Assembly (NCBI RefSeq): GCF_003185895.1 | Contig: NZ_QHLY01000007.1 | Coordinates: forward strand, 248,001-312,000 | Length of the DNA stretch: 64,000 nucleotides | Source of the DNA: Cryobacterium arcticum | GTDB taxonomy: Bacteria; Actinomycetota; Actinomycetes; Actinomycetales; Microbacteriaceae | Direction of reading: 5' to 3' | Shown here: piece after piece, positions 33,031-41,037 of the stretch | How positions within the stretch are numbered: position 1 is the first letter of the stretch | Layout: each line of letters starts with the position of its first letter | The notes under the pieces: model-generated | Told to the model about the DNA's origin: nothing | Databases searched by the model: none | What the model saw: only the letters and a program-made list of their open reading frames with translations | Position numbers and translations under genes: made by a program

Positions 33031-34221
33031 GTGGATTTCAGCCTTATCGTCGCGCTTGTCATCGCATTGGCACTCATCTTCGACTTCACCAACGGGTTTC
33101 ACGACACGGCCAACGCCATGGCCACGCCGATCGCCACCGGGGCCATGAAGCCCAAGGTCGCCGTCGGCATTGCCGCGATCCTCAACCTGGTCGGTGCGTT
33201 CCTCTCCACGGAGGTCGCTCGGACCGTCTCCGGCGGCATCATCAAGGAGGGTGACGGCGGCATCCAGATCACCCCGGAGATGATCTTCGCCGGCCTGATC
33301 GGCGCCATCGTCTGGAACCTGATCACCTGGCTGCGCGGCCTCCCGTCCAGCTCCAGCCACGCCCTCTTCGGCGGTCTGATCGGCGCCACGGTCATCGGTG
33401 TCGGTGCCCAGGCTGTGGCGTTCGACGTCGTGGTCGCCAAGGTGATCCTGCCCGCCCTGATCGCCCCGGTCACCGTCGGCATCGTGGCGTTCATCGCCAC
33501 CCGCCTGGCCTATGCCATCACCCGTCGCGAGCAGGGCAAGCCGGATGGCCGTGGCGGCTTCCGCTATGCCCAGATCTTCTCGTCCTCCCTCGTGGCGCTC
33601 TCGCACGGCACCAACGACGCGCAGAAGACCATGGGCGTGATCACCCTCACCCTCATCGCCGGCGGGTACCAGGCCGTGGGTTCAGGCCCCCAGTTCTGGG
33701 TGGTCGCCTGCTGCGCACTGGCCATCGCCATCGGCACCTACACCGGCGGCTGGCGCATCATCCTCACCATGGGCCGTGGGCTCACCGAGATCAAGCCCGC
33801 GCAGGGATTTGCTGCTGAGACCAGCACGGCCGCCACCATCCTCGCCTCCAGCCACCTCGGCTTCGCCCTGTCGACCACCCAGGTGGCCTCGGGTTCCGTC
33901 ATCGGCTCGGGCCTGGGCCGTCGCGGCTCCACCGTGCGCTGGGGCATGGCCGGCCAGATCGCCCTCGGCTGGTTGCTCACCCTGCCGGCCTCCGCCATCA
34001 TGGGCGCGTTCGCGGCCGGACTGGCACTGCTCGGCCCGATCGGGATCTTCCTCGACGTGCTGATCGGCACGATCGTGGTGTACATCCTCTTCCGATGGTC
34101 CAAGCGCGACCGGGTTTCTCACGACAACCTGCACGACATCGATGACGCCGGCCACGTGGTGAAGATCAAGAAGACACCCCGCAAGACGCCGCGCAAGGAC
34201 CGAGAGAAGGTGGAACTGTGA
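33031..34221 (+). CDS. PiT-family inorganic phosphate transporter
   Basis: 396 residues, about ten membrane helices. The two internally related PiT signatures are present: DFTNGFHDTANAMATPIATG near the N-terminus and LSHGTNDAQKTMGVITL in the second half. These proteins carry metal-phosphate with protons or sodium across the cytoplasmic membrane at low affinity. The GTG at 33031 is chosen because AGGAAAG (33018-33024) is correctly spaced and the protein then begins MDFSLIVALV like its relatives; an ATG at 32962 would add 23 unlikely residues. The basic C-terminus ends in Lys-rich segments. Its stop overlaps the next gene's start (GTGA). Confidence 0.9.
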   Translation: MDFSLIVALVIALALIFDFTNGFHDTANAMATPIATGAMKPKVAVGIAAILNLVGAFLSTEVARTVSGGIIKEGDGGIQITPEMIFAGLIGAIVWNLITWLRGLPSSSSHALFGGLIGATVIGVGAQAVAFDVVVAKVILPALIAPVTVGIVAFIATRLAYAITRREQGKPDGRGGFRYAQIFSSSLVALSHGTNDAQKTMGVITLTLIAGGYQAVGSGPQFWVVACCALAIAIGTYTGGWRIILTMGRGLTEIKPAQGFAAETSTAATILASSHLGFALSTTQVASGSVIGSGLGRRGSTVRWGMAGQIALGWLLTLPASAIMGAFAAGLALLGPIGIFLDVLIGTIVVYILFRWSKRDRVSHDNLHDIDDAGHVVKIKKTPRKTPRKDREKVEL

Positions 34222-34550
34222 TCGACTGGGCCGCATTCCTCGTCGTTGCCGCAGCCGCTCTGGTCTCGTCGGCCATCGTCGTCTCGCTCTATTCGCTGGG
34301 CCTGCGCCTGCTCACCACGGCCGGGCGCATCCCCACTGTGGATCCCGCAGAGTTCACCGGTGCGATCACCGTGCTCAGCCCCGCCCGCGCTGCCAAGGAA
34401 GCCAAGAAGGCGCGTAAGGCGCGCAAGGCCAACCCGCTCACGGCGGGCCAGAAGCGCCTGGCGCTCTTGGGCGGTTACGCCTGCTTCACGATCTGCGTAC
34501 TGGCCGTGCTCTACGGCGTGTACCTGATCATCCCGGCGCTGCACTCCTAA
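34218..34550 (+). CDS. Small two-helix membrane protein coupled to the phosphate transporter
   Basis: 110 residues with a membrane helix at each end (about 5-32 and 85-106) and a basic middle (KEAKKARKARKANPLT) that must face the cytoplasm. GTG start overlaps the transporter stop by four bases, so the two are translated together. Small partner proteins of this shape follow pit genes in many actinobacteria; a role as transporter subunit or regulator is inference only. Confidence 0.7.
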   Translation: MIDWAAFLVVAAAALVSSAIVVSLYSLGLRLLTTAGRIPTVDPAEFTGAITVLSPARAAKEAKKARKARKANPLTAGQKRLALLGGYACFTICVLAVLYGVYLIIPALHS

Positions 34551-34560
34551 GTCGTTAACA

Positions 34561-34625
34561 CCCGCGAGCCGTGAGCTAAGCACCTTCCCCATCGGGGTTT
34601 CGGTGCTTAGCTCACGGCTCGCGGG
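34561..34625. terminator. Very long bidirectional hairpin
   Basis: Perfect 24-base-pair inverted repeat, 34561-34584 with 34602-34625 (CCCGCGAGCCGTGAGCTAAG is the first part), 17-base loop. It separates the convergent phosphate-transporter operon and uracil permease gene. Confidence 0.8.
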
Positions 34626-34638
34626 CGTTGTGCTGGGG

Positions 34639-35913
34639 TTAGGCGGTGCGGCGCACCCGCGCGACCCAGGTCATCAGGTGGTAAATCACGATGGCGGCGA
34701 TGGTGCCGAGCGCGATGCCGTTGAAGGTGAGGCTGCCGGCGTTGAAGGTGTAATCGGCGATGCCGATGATCAGCGCGGTCGCAGCCGTGAACTGGTTCAC
34801 CGGCTTGGAGAAGTCGACCTTGTTGTCGAGCCAGATCTTCACGCCGATGATGCCGATCAGTCCGTAGAGCGCGGTCGTGACGCCACCGAGCACCCCAACC
34901 GGGATGGTGTAGATGACCGCCCCGATCTTGGGTGAGAGGCCCAGGAGCACGGCCACGATGCCGGCGACCCAGTATGCGGCCGTCGAGTAGATGCGGGTGG
35001 CGGCCATCACGCCGATGTTCTCGCCGTACGTTGTGGTGCCGGAACCGCCGCCGAAGCCGGCGAGCATCGTGGCCAGGCCATCTGCGAGCAGCGCCCGACC
35101 GGTGAACTTGTTGACCGACTTGTCGGTCATCTGCGCGACGCCGCGGATGTGGCCGACGTTCTCGGCGATCAGCACCAGAACGACGGGGAGGAATGCAGGC
35201 AGGACGGCCAGCACAGCGGGGTTCTCGAACGGGTTGGTCGGCAGGGTGAACGGCGGCAGACCGATCCAGGCGGCCTTCGCAACCCCGCTGAAGTCGACCT
35301 GGCCCTGCACGAGCGCGGCGATGTAGCCGACGATGACGCCAATGAAGATCGACAGCCGGCCCAGGATGCCACGGAAGATCACCGTAGACAGGATCACGGC
35401 GGCAAGGGTGATCACGGCCGTGAGCGGAGCCTCACTGAAGTTGTTCTTGGCCGCAGGAGCGAGGTTGAAACCGATCAAGGCGACGATCGCACCGGACACG
35501 ACCGGGGGCATCAGCGCGTCGATCCAACCGGCGCCGGTGAACTGCACGATGGCGCCGACGATGGCGAGCAGCAGGCCAACCGCCAGGATGCCGAAGAGTG
35601 CACTGCCCATACCGGCCGTCGCGGTGGCCGCAGCGATCGGTGCGAGGAAGGCGAACGAGGAGCCCAGGTAGGAGGGCAGCTTGTTGCGCGTGACCAGCAG
35701 GAAGAGAATCGTGCCGATACCGGAGAAGAAGATGGTGGTGCTCGGCGGGAAGCCCGTGATCAGCGGCACCAGGAAGGTGGCGCCGAACATGGCGACAACG
35801 TGCTGGGCGCCGACACCGATCGTGATCGGCCAGTTCAGGCGTTCGCCCGGGGCCACAACGTCGTTCGCGCCGACAGTCTTACCATCGCCGTGCAGGGTCC
35901 AGGGCAGTGCCAT
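34639..35913 (-). CDS. Uracil/xanthine permease (NCS2 / NAT family, UraA-like)
   Basis: 424 residues, about 12-14 membrane helices. Family hallmarks: VGAQHVVAMFGATFLVP at the N-terminus, the substrate-binding segment LIAENVGHIRGVAQMTD, and GFGGGSGTTTYGENIGVMAA. The AENVGHI form is closer to uracil permeases than to xanthine or ascorbate carriers. It imports a nucleobase with protons. An AAAAGAG sequence precedes the ATG. Divergent from the carboxylesterase gene; the 122-base intergenic region contains a CTGAGC/GCTCAG inverted repeat. Confidence 0.88.
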   Translation of the reverse strand: MALPWTLHGDGKTVGANDVVAPGERLNWPITIGVGAQHVVAMFGATFLVPLITGFPPSTTIFFSGIGTILFLLVTRNKLPSYLGSSFAFLAPIAAATATAGMGSALFGILAVGLLLAIVGAIVQFTGAGWIDALMPPVVSGAIVALIGFNLAPAAKNNFSEAPLTAVITLAAVILSTVIFRGILGRLSIFIGVIVGYIAALVQGQVDFSGVAKAAWIGLPPFTLPTNPFENPAVLAVLPAFLPVVLVLIAENVGHIRGVAQMTDKSVNKFTGRALLADGLATMLAGFGGGSGTTTYGENIGVMAATRIYSTAAYWVAGIVAVLLGLSPKIGAVIYTIPVGVLGGVTTALYGLIGIIGVKIWLDNKVDFSKPVNQFTAATALIIGIADYTFNAGSLTFNGIALGTIAAIVIYHLMTWVARVRRTA

Positions 35914-35963
35914 TCGTGTCTCTTTTCTGTGGTTCTGGGCAGTCGCCGCTCGATCGGCCCCTG

Positions 35964-35980
35964 CTGAGCGTAGTGCTCAG
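35964..35980. repeat. Short inverted repeat in the permease-esterase divergent region
   Basis: CTGAGC (35964-35969), five-base spacer, GCTCAG (35975-35980). It could be an operator or leader hairpin; no regulator is identified. Confidence 0.35.
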
Positions 35981-36022
35981 CCCGCGGCCGGGCCGAGTCG
36001 GCTGGTTGTCACCGGAGCGGAT

Positions 36023-36028
36023 TAGGAT
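36023..36028 (+). promoter_or_regulatory. Predicted -10 element of the carboxylesterase gene (leaderless)
   Basis: TAGGAT ends seven bases before ATG 36036. Confidence 0.45.
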
Positions 36029-36035
36029 TCAGCGC

Positions 36036-37712
36036 ATGAGCCACGAGACCCCTATCCGCGCCCTCGATCCGCTCGAGATCCGGGTGACCGGCGGGCTGGT
36101 GCGCGGGGTCAGTGAGCGCGGCATTCGGGCATGGCGAGGGATCCCGTATGCGGCGGCGCCGGTGGGGCCCCTGCGCTTCCGCGCCCCTGCGCCAGTGGAA
36201 CCGTGGCCAGGGGTGCGAGACGCGACGGAGTTCGGCCCGGTCGCCCCCCAGAGTCACAAAGGTCAGTTCATCGGGGCGCACCCGCGCATCCCCCAGAGCG
36301 AGGACTGCCTCAACCTCAACGTGATGGCCCCGGACGCTGCCGTCGAAGACGGCGACCTGCGGCCCGTGATGGTTTTCATCCACGGCGGCGCCTACAGCGT
36401 CGGCTCATCGAGGGAGACACCGCGCCAGGGCGAGGGACTCGTGCGCCGCGGTGGCATCGTATTCGTGGGTATCAACTACCGGCTGGGTGCCCTGGGTTAT
36501 CTCGACTTCACCCGATACTCCACGCCGGAGCGGCCGTTCGAGAGCAATCTAGGCCTCCGAGACCAGGTCGCGGCACTGGCCTGGGTGCGGGCGAACATCC
36601 GTGCGTTCGGCGGCGACCCCGAGGCCGTCACCCTGTTCGGTGAATCGGCCGGCGGCAACGCAGTGACCACGCTCATGACGGTGCCGGCAGCCGCCGGGCT
36701 GTTTCAGCGGGCGATCGCCCAGAGCTCGCCGCCCAACGCCGTCTACCCGCCGGCGCTGACCGCGGAGTGGGCGGCCACCTTCGTGGGCATCCTCGCCGAG
36801 CAGACTCCCGGTGTCGCGGATGATGCCGCCGACCTCGTGCACCCGGCCGCGCAGCTTGTGAGCGACCGAGCTTCCCGCGACGACCACGGTGCCCGCGCCG
36901 TTCTGCCCGAACCCGTCGAGCCGCCGGTGGGCTCCGGTCTCACCGACGCGGATGCGGTGCGCCTGCTCCTCGAGGCCTACCCTGCCCGGCTTGCGCGGGC
37001 CGCCACCACCCTCACGGTGCGTTCCCCCGACTTGTACCCCGGCACGATCCCGCTGTGCCCGGTCATCGACGGCGACTTCCTGCCCGAGCGACCGCTGGAC
37101 GCCTTCCGGGACGGCCGGGCGCACCGCATCCCGCTGATCATCGGCACCAACGAGCGCGAGGGCTCGCTCTTCAGCGGGCGCATCGACATTCTCGCGTCCA
37201 CCCCGCCGCGCATGCGGGCGGTCTTCGCGAACACCAAGAAGAAGGCCAGGAAAGCGCTCAAGGCGCAGTACCCCGGCATTCCCGCCGCTCGGGCGTCGCT
37301 TGACTTCGGTGGTGACTATTCGTTCTGGTACCCGAGCGTGACGGTGGGGGAGCGGCACTCCCGCTACGCCCCCGTGCACTTTTACCGGTTTGATGCCGCT
37401 CCCAGACTCTTGCGCCGGATGGGTCTGGACGCCACCCACGGCCTCGAACTGTTCCCCCTCTTCGATCGGCTCGACGGCTGGTTCGGCCGCGGTATGACCG
37501 TGCTCGGCGGCCGCCGGGCGTTCAAGGCCATCGGTGCGCGTATGCAGGGCTGGTGGTTGTCATTCGCCGGAACCGGCACACCGGATGCGGCCTGGCCGGT
37601 CTATACCGAAGCCGAGCGGTTGACGCTCATCATCGACACCCGCGACCGGGTGGTGGCCGATCCCAATGCCGAACGCAGGATCGCGTGGGGTGCGTTCGTG
37701 CCGCACGTTTGA
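36036..37712 (+). CDS. Type B carboxylesterase / para-nitrobenzyl esterase family protein
   Basis: 558 residues, alpha/beta hydrolase of the carboxylesterase-lipase family. VFIHGGAY is the oxyanion-hole segment, LFGESAGGNAVTTLM holds the nucleophile serine, SEDCLNLNVMAP is the family signature, and IGTNEREGSLF is near the acid residue. No signal peptide, so intracellular. Substrate unknown; the family hydrolyses carboxyl esters. ATG 36036 is chosen from the promoter position; 43 upstream in-frame codons overlap the divergent regulatory region and are rejected. It lies between two nucleobase permeases without an obvious metabolic tie. Confidence 0.88.
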   Translation: MSHETPIRALDPLEIRVTGGLVRGVSERGIRAWRGIPYAAAPVGPLRFRAPAPVEPWPGVRDATEFGPVAPQSHKGQFIGAHPRIPQSEDCLNLNVMAPDAAVEDGDLRPVMVFIHGGAYSVGSSRETPRQGEGLVRRGGIVFVGINYRLGALGYLDFTRYSTPERPFESNLGLRDQVAALAWVRANIRAFGGDPEAVTLFGESAGGNAVTTLMTVPAAAGLFQRAIAQSSPPNAVYPPALTAEWAATFVGILAEQTPGVADDAADLVHPAAQLVSDRASRDDHGARAVLPEPVEPPVGSGLTDADAVRLLLEAYPARLARAATTLTVRSPDLYPGTIPLCPVIDGDFLPERPLDAFRDGRAHRIPLIIGTNEREGSLFSGRIDILASTPPRMRAVFANTKKKARKALKAQYPGIPAARASLDFGGDYSFWYPSVTVGERHSRYAPVHFYRFDAAPRLLRRMGLDATHGLELFPLFDRLDGWFGRGMTVLGGRRAFKAIGARMQGWWLSFAGTGTPDAAWPVYTEAERLTLIIDTRDRVVADPNAERRIAWGAFVPHV

Positions 37713-37812
37713 TCAGCGAAGATGCACGGATTTCCGCGGAAGCTTTGTCGCGGCCTAGACTAAGGCGTTTGGCGCGCCGCCGAACGTCGACCTGGAGATC
37801 ATCATTTCCGCT

Positions 37813-39330
37813 TTGAAGCCTGAGTCCGCTGCCGCAGCAGAACCCGCCACCAGCGAGACGGCCCCCGCGGCGACGCCCGCCGAACCGACCGGCCGCGGCA
37901 CCAAGTCGGTGCTCGACCGCTACTTCGAGATCACCCGTCGCGGCTCCAGCTGGAGCCGGGAGATCCGTGGCGGCCTCGTCACCTTCGTGACCATGGCCTA
38001 CATCGTCATTCTCAACCCGCTCATCCTCGGCGGGTTCAGCGCGGACCAGGCCGCCGTCGACGTGGCCGGCAACTGGCTGCCCAACGGCCAGGTCGCCGCG
38101 GTCACCGCCCTCACCGCCGGCGTCATGACGATCCTCTTCGGCGTCATCGCCCGGCTGCCGTTCGGCTTCGCCGCCGGACTCGGCATCAACTCGTTCCTCG
38201 CCGTGAGCGTCGTCGGCCAGGTCACCTGGCCGGAGGCAATGGGCCTCGTCGTGATCAACGGCCTCATCATCGTGCTGCTGGCCTCCACCGGTCTCCGCGA
38301 GATGATCTTCACCGCCGTTCCCCGCCAGCTCAAGATCGCCATCACCGTGGGCATCGGCCTGTTCATCGCCTTCATCGGCCTGGTCGACTCCGGCTTCGTG
38401 CGCGCCAGCGGAATGGCGTCGCCGCCCGTGCAGCTGGGCGAGTCCGGATCGATCGCCAGCCTGCCCACCGCCGTGTTCGTGATCGGGCTGCTGCTGATCG
38501 GCGTGCTCGTGGCCCGCAAGGTCAAGGGTGCCCTGCTCATCGGTATCGTCGGCACCACGGTTCTTGCCGTCATCCTCGAAGCCATCTTCAAGGTCGGCCC
38601 GTCGCTGGGCACCAACCCGGATGGCTGGAACCTCAACGCTCCGGTTCTTCCGACCAGCTTCGTCGCTCTGCCCGACCTGTCGCTCGTCGGCCAGGTGAAC
38701 TTCGGCGCGTTCGAGCGCATCGGCGTGCTCGCGGCCGTGATGCTCGTCTTCACCCTGGTCTTCACCAACTTCTTCGACGCCATGGGCACCATGACCGGGC
38801 TCTCCAACGAGGCCGGCGTCGCCGACAAGAACGGCAACTTCCCGCGGCTCAAGTCCGCCCTGATCGTGGAGGGTGTCGGTGCCGTCGTCGGTGGCGCCAC
38901 GTCCTCGTCGTCGAACACCGTCTTCATCGAGTCCGGCGCCGGTATCGGCGAGGGTGCTCGCACCGGCTTCGCCAACGTCGTGACCGGCCTCCTGTTCCTC
39001 GCGGCGATGTTCTTCACCCCGCTCACCCAGATCGTGCCGCTCGAGGTGGCCGCGGCCGCCCTGGTGATCGTGGGCGCCATGATGGTCTCGCAGATCCGGT
39101 TCATCAACTTCAGTGACTTCTCGATCGTGCTGCCGGTCTTCCTCACCATCATCGTGATGCCGATGAGCTACTCGATCGCCAACGGCATCGGTGCCGGCTT
39201 TATCAGCTGGGTGATCGTGCGCTCCTTCTCGGGCAAGGCGCGAGAGATCAGCCCGCTGCTCTGGATCGTCGCGTTCGGCTTCCTGGTCTTCTTCGTGCGC
39301 GGACCGATCGAGGTCCTGTTCGGCGTCTGA
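37813..39330 (+). CDS. NCS2 purine permease (AzgA/GhxP-like)
   Basis: About 505 residues. A 30-residue Ala/Pro/Glu-rich leader precedes the transporter, which shows the AzgA-type motifs YFEITRRGSSWSREIRGGLV, MAYIVILNPLIL, GLGINSFLAV, FDAMGTMTGLSNEAGV and GATSSSSNTVFIESGAGI. These carry adenine, guanine or hypoxanthine by proton symport. The start is uncertain: the first standard codon is TTG 37813, but GGAG (37794-37797) is better spaced for the in-frame ATT at 37804. A TAGACT hexamer near 37757 may be the -10 element. Convergent with the FadR-type regulator gene. Confidence 0.88.
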   Translation: MKPESAAAAEPATSETAPAATPAEPTGRGTKSVLDRYFEITRRGSSWSREIRGGLVTFVTMAYIVILNPLILGGFSADQAAVDVAGNWLPNGQVAAVTALTAGVMTILFGVIARLPFGFAAGLGINSFLAVSVVGQVTWPEAMGLVVINGLIIVLLASTGLREMIFTAVPRQLKIAITVGIGLFIAFIGLVDSGFVRASGMASPPVQLGESGSIASLPTAVFVIGLLLIGVLVARKVKGALLIGIVGTTVLAVILEAIFKVGPSLGTNPDGWNLNAPVLPTSFVALPDLSLVGQVNFGAFERIGVLAAVMLVFTLVFTNFFDAMGTMTGLSNEAGVADKNGNFPRLKSALIVEGVGAVVGGATSSSSNTVFIESGAGIGEGARTGFANVVTGLLFLAAMFFTPLTQIVPLEVAAAALVIVGAMMVSQIRFINFSDFSIVLPVFLTIIVMPMSYSIANGIGAGFISWVIVRSFSGKAREISPLLWIVAFGFLVFFVRGPIEVLFGV

Positions 39331-39336
39331 CCGGAT

Positions 39337-39367
39337 GCGGCGAGCTGCTCGTTCGCTTCCTCGCCGC
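39337..39367. terminator. Possible bidirectional terminator
   Basis: GCGGCGAG (39337-39344) pairs with CTCGCCGC (39360-39367) in the 41-base gap between two convergent genes. No T-run is evident. Confidence 0.45.
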
Positions 39368-39371
39368 TGCG

Positions 39372-40136
39372 TTACTCCAAGAAGCCGCGCAATAGCAGGG
39401 CCGTGCCGACCAGGTGCTCGGTCATGGCCAGCGCCGCAGCCTCCGGGTTGCCGGTGAGGATCGCCATCACGATCTGTTCGTGCTGCCGGTTGGAGTGCGC
39501 GATGTTCGGGCCGAGCGACGGGATGCTGTCGAGGAGTTCGTTCACGCGCATGCGCACCTCGGCGAGCAGCGGCACCAGCGAGTTGGAGCCCGCCAGTTCA
39601 CCGATCGTGAGGTGTAACCGGGAGTCCAGCCGTCGGTAGTCGTCGTCAGTCGCGGCAGCGCAGTCGCCGAGGCTCGCCCAGAGGGCCTCCCGGTCGGCCG
39701 TGGACAGCGGCCGGGAGGCGGCCTGCCGGGCCGCGCCCACCTCGAGGACCTCGCGCAGAATGAGCGCATCATCGAGTTCGGCGGTGCTGAACTGCCGGGG
39801 CGGCACCGGCTCACCGTCGGCATCGAGGGCGGGACCGGTGGTGGGCAGTTCGTCGGTGACGAAGGTGCCGCCGTAACGGCCGCGGCGGGACACCAGGTAC
39901 CCGGCCTCGCCCAGGGACGCGAGCGCGTCCCGCAGGGTGTCCCGGCTCACGGCCAGCATGGCGGCCAGCTCCCGCTCAGCGGGCAGCCGTTCGCCGGGCG
40001 CGATCAGGCCCAACCGGATGGTCTGCAGCAGCCGCTGCACGGTCTCTTCGAACGCGTTGCCGCCGTGCACCGGCCGCAACAGCAGCTCAGAGCGGATGCC
40101 GCCGGCCGGGTCGGTGTCGTCTCCCAGGTGGATCAT
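39372..40136 (-). CDS. FadR-type GntR-family transcriptional regulator
   Basis: 254 residues. An N-terminal winged helix (RLPAERELAAMLAVSRDTLR, then LGEAGYLVSRRGRYGGTFV) and an all-helical FCD ligand domain (LILREVLEVGAARQAA, LDSRLHLTIGELAGSNSLVP, HSNRQHEQIVMAIL, whose Asp/His residues usually bind a metal). Such proteins repress catabolic operons until a small carboxylate or related ligand binds. It is the last gene of the ligase-dehydrogenase operon and the natural candidate to control it. ATG 40136 is preferred because CAGAAT lies nine bases upstream; a GTG at 40202 in the same frame would add 22 unlike residues. Confidence 0.88.
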   Translation of the reverse strand: MIHLGDDTDPAGGIRSELLLRPVHGGNAFEETVQRLLQTIRLGLIAPGERLPAERELAAMLAVSRDTLRDALASLGEAGYLVSRRGRYGGTFVTDELPTTGPALDADGEPVPPRQFSTAELDDALILREVLEVGAARQAASRPLSTADREALWASLGDCAAATDDDYRRLDSRLHLTIGELAGSNSLVPLLAEVRMRVNELLDSIPSLGPNIAHSNRQHEQIVMAILTGNPEAAALAMTEHLVGTALLLRGFLE

Positions 40137-40215
40137 GGTGGTTCCATTCTGCCCGCCGCTGTGCCCACCGGAGTGCCGGGAGCTGCTCGGGGTGCCTCGC
40201 ACGGTCAGGTCGGGT

Positions 40216-41004
40216 TCACTCCGGAGTCACGTACGCCGAACTGATTCCACCGTCCACGAGGAAGGTGGAACCGGTGATGAAGGAAGCGTCGTCGCTGGCG
40301 AGGAACGCCACCGCGGCGGCGAGTTCCTCCGGTTCCGCGAATCGGCCGACGGGAATGTGGATCAGCCGGCGGGCGGCCCTGGCCTGGTCCTTGGCGAACA
40401 ACTCCTGCAGCAGCGGGGTGTTCACCGGGCCGGGGCAGAGCGCGTTGACCCTGATGCCCTGCCGGGCGAATTGCACGCCCAGCTCGCGGCTCATCGCGAG
40501 CACCCCGCCCTTCGACGCGGTGTACGAGATCTGGCTGGTGGCCGAACCGAGCACCGCCACGAACGACGCGGTGTTGATGATCGACCCGCTGCCCTGGGCC
40601 ACCATGTGCCGCAGCGCCGCCCGGCAGCAGAGGTACACCGACTTGAGGTTGACGTCCTGCACCTTGTTCCAGGCCGGGAGTTCGGTGGTCTCGATCGAGT
40701 CGTCATCCGGCGGGGAGATGCCGGCGTTGTTGAAGGCGATGTCGACAGAGCCGTAGGTGGCCGCCGCGGTGTCGAAGAGGTTGTTCACCTGATCCTCGTC
40801 GGTCACGTCGACCCGCACGAAGAGTCCGTCGACCTCCGCGGCCGCGGCGGTTCCTGTGGTTTCGTCGACGTCGCCGATCACCACGGTCGCGCCCTCGGCA
40901 GCGAACCGGCGGGCGGTGGCCAGGCCGATTCCGCTGGCGCCGCCGGTGATCACGGCGACCTTGCCGGCCAGGCGCTGAGTGAGGTTGATCGGGGTGATGC
41001 TCAT
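40216..41004 (-). CDS. Short-chain dehydrogenase, proposed gamma-glutamyl-amino-alcohol oxidising enzyme
   Basis: 262 residues, classical SDR: VAVITGGASGIGLATARRF (NAD-binding), DIAFNNAGIS, catalytic Ser-Tyr-Lys in NTASF and YTASKGG, and GDVDETTG after strand two, where Asp favours NAD over NADP. The substrate is not determined by sequence. Its position between a regulator and an aldehyde dehydrogenase, in an operon with a glutamylating ligase, makes oxidation of a glutamylated alcohol to the aldehyde the best guess. AAGGAG precedes ATG 41004. It begins 33 bases after the aldehyde dehydrogenase stop. Confidence 0.85.
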   Translation of the reverse strand: MSITPINLTQRLAGKVAVITGGASGIGLATARRFAAEGATVVIGDVDETTGTAAAAEVDGLFVRVDVTDEDQVNNLFDTAAATYGSVDIAFNNAGISPPDDDSIETTELPAWNKVQDVNLKSVYLCCRAALRHMVAQGSGSIINTASFVAVLGSATSQISYTASKGGVLAMSRELGVQFARQGIRVNALCPGPVNTPLLQELFAKDQARAARRLIHIPVGRFAEPEELAAAVAFLASDDASFITGSTFLVDGGISSAYVTPE

Positions 41005-41037
41005 TGCTGCTCCTTGGGGCTGGGGGCTCGGGGGATT

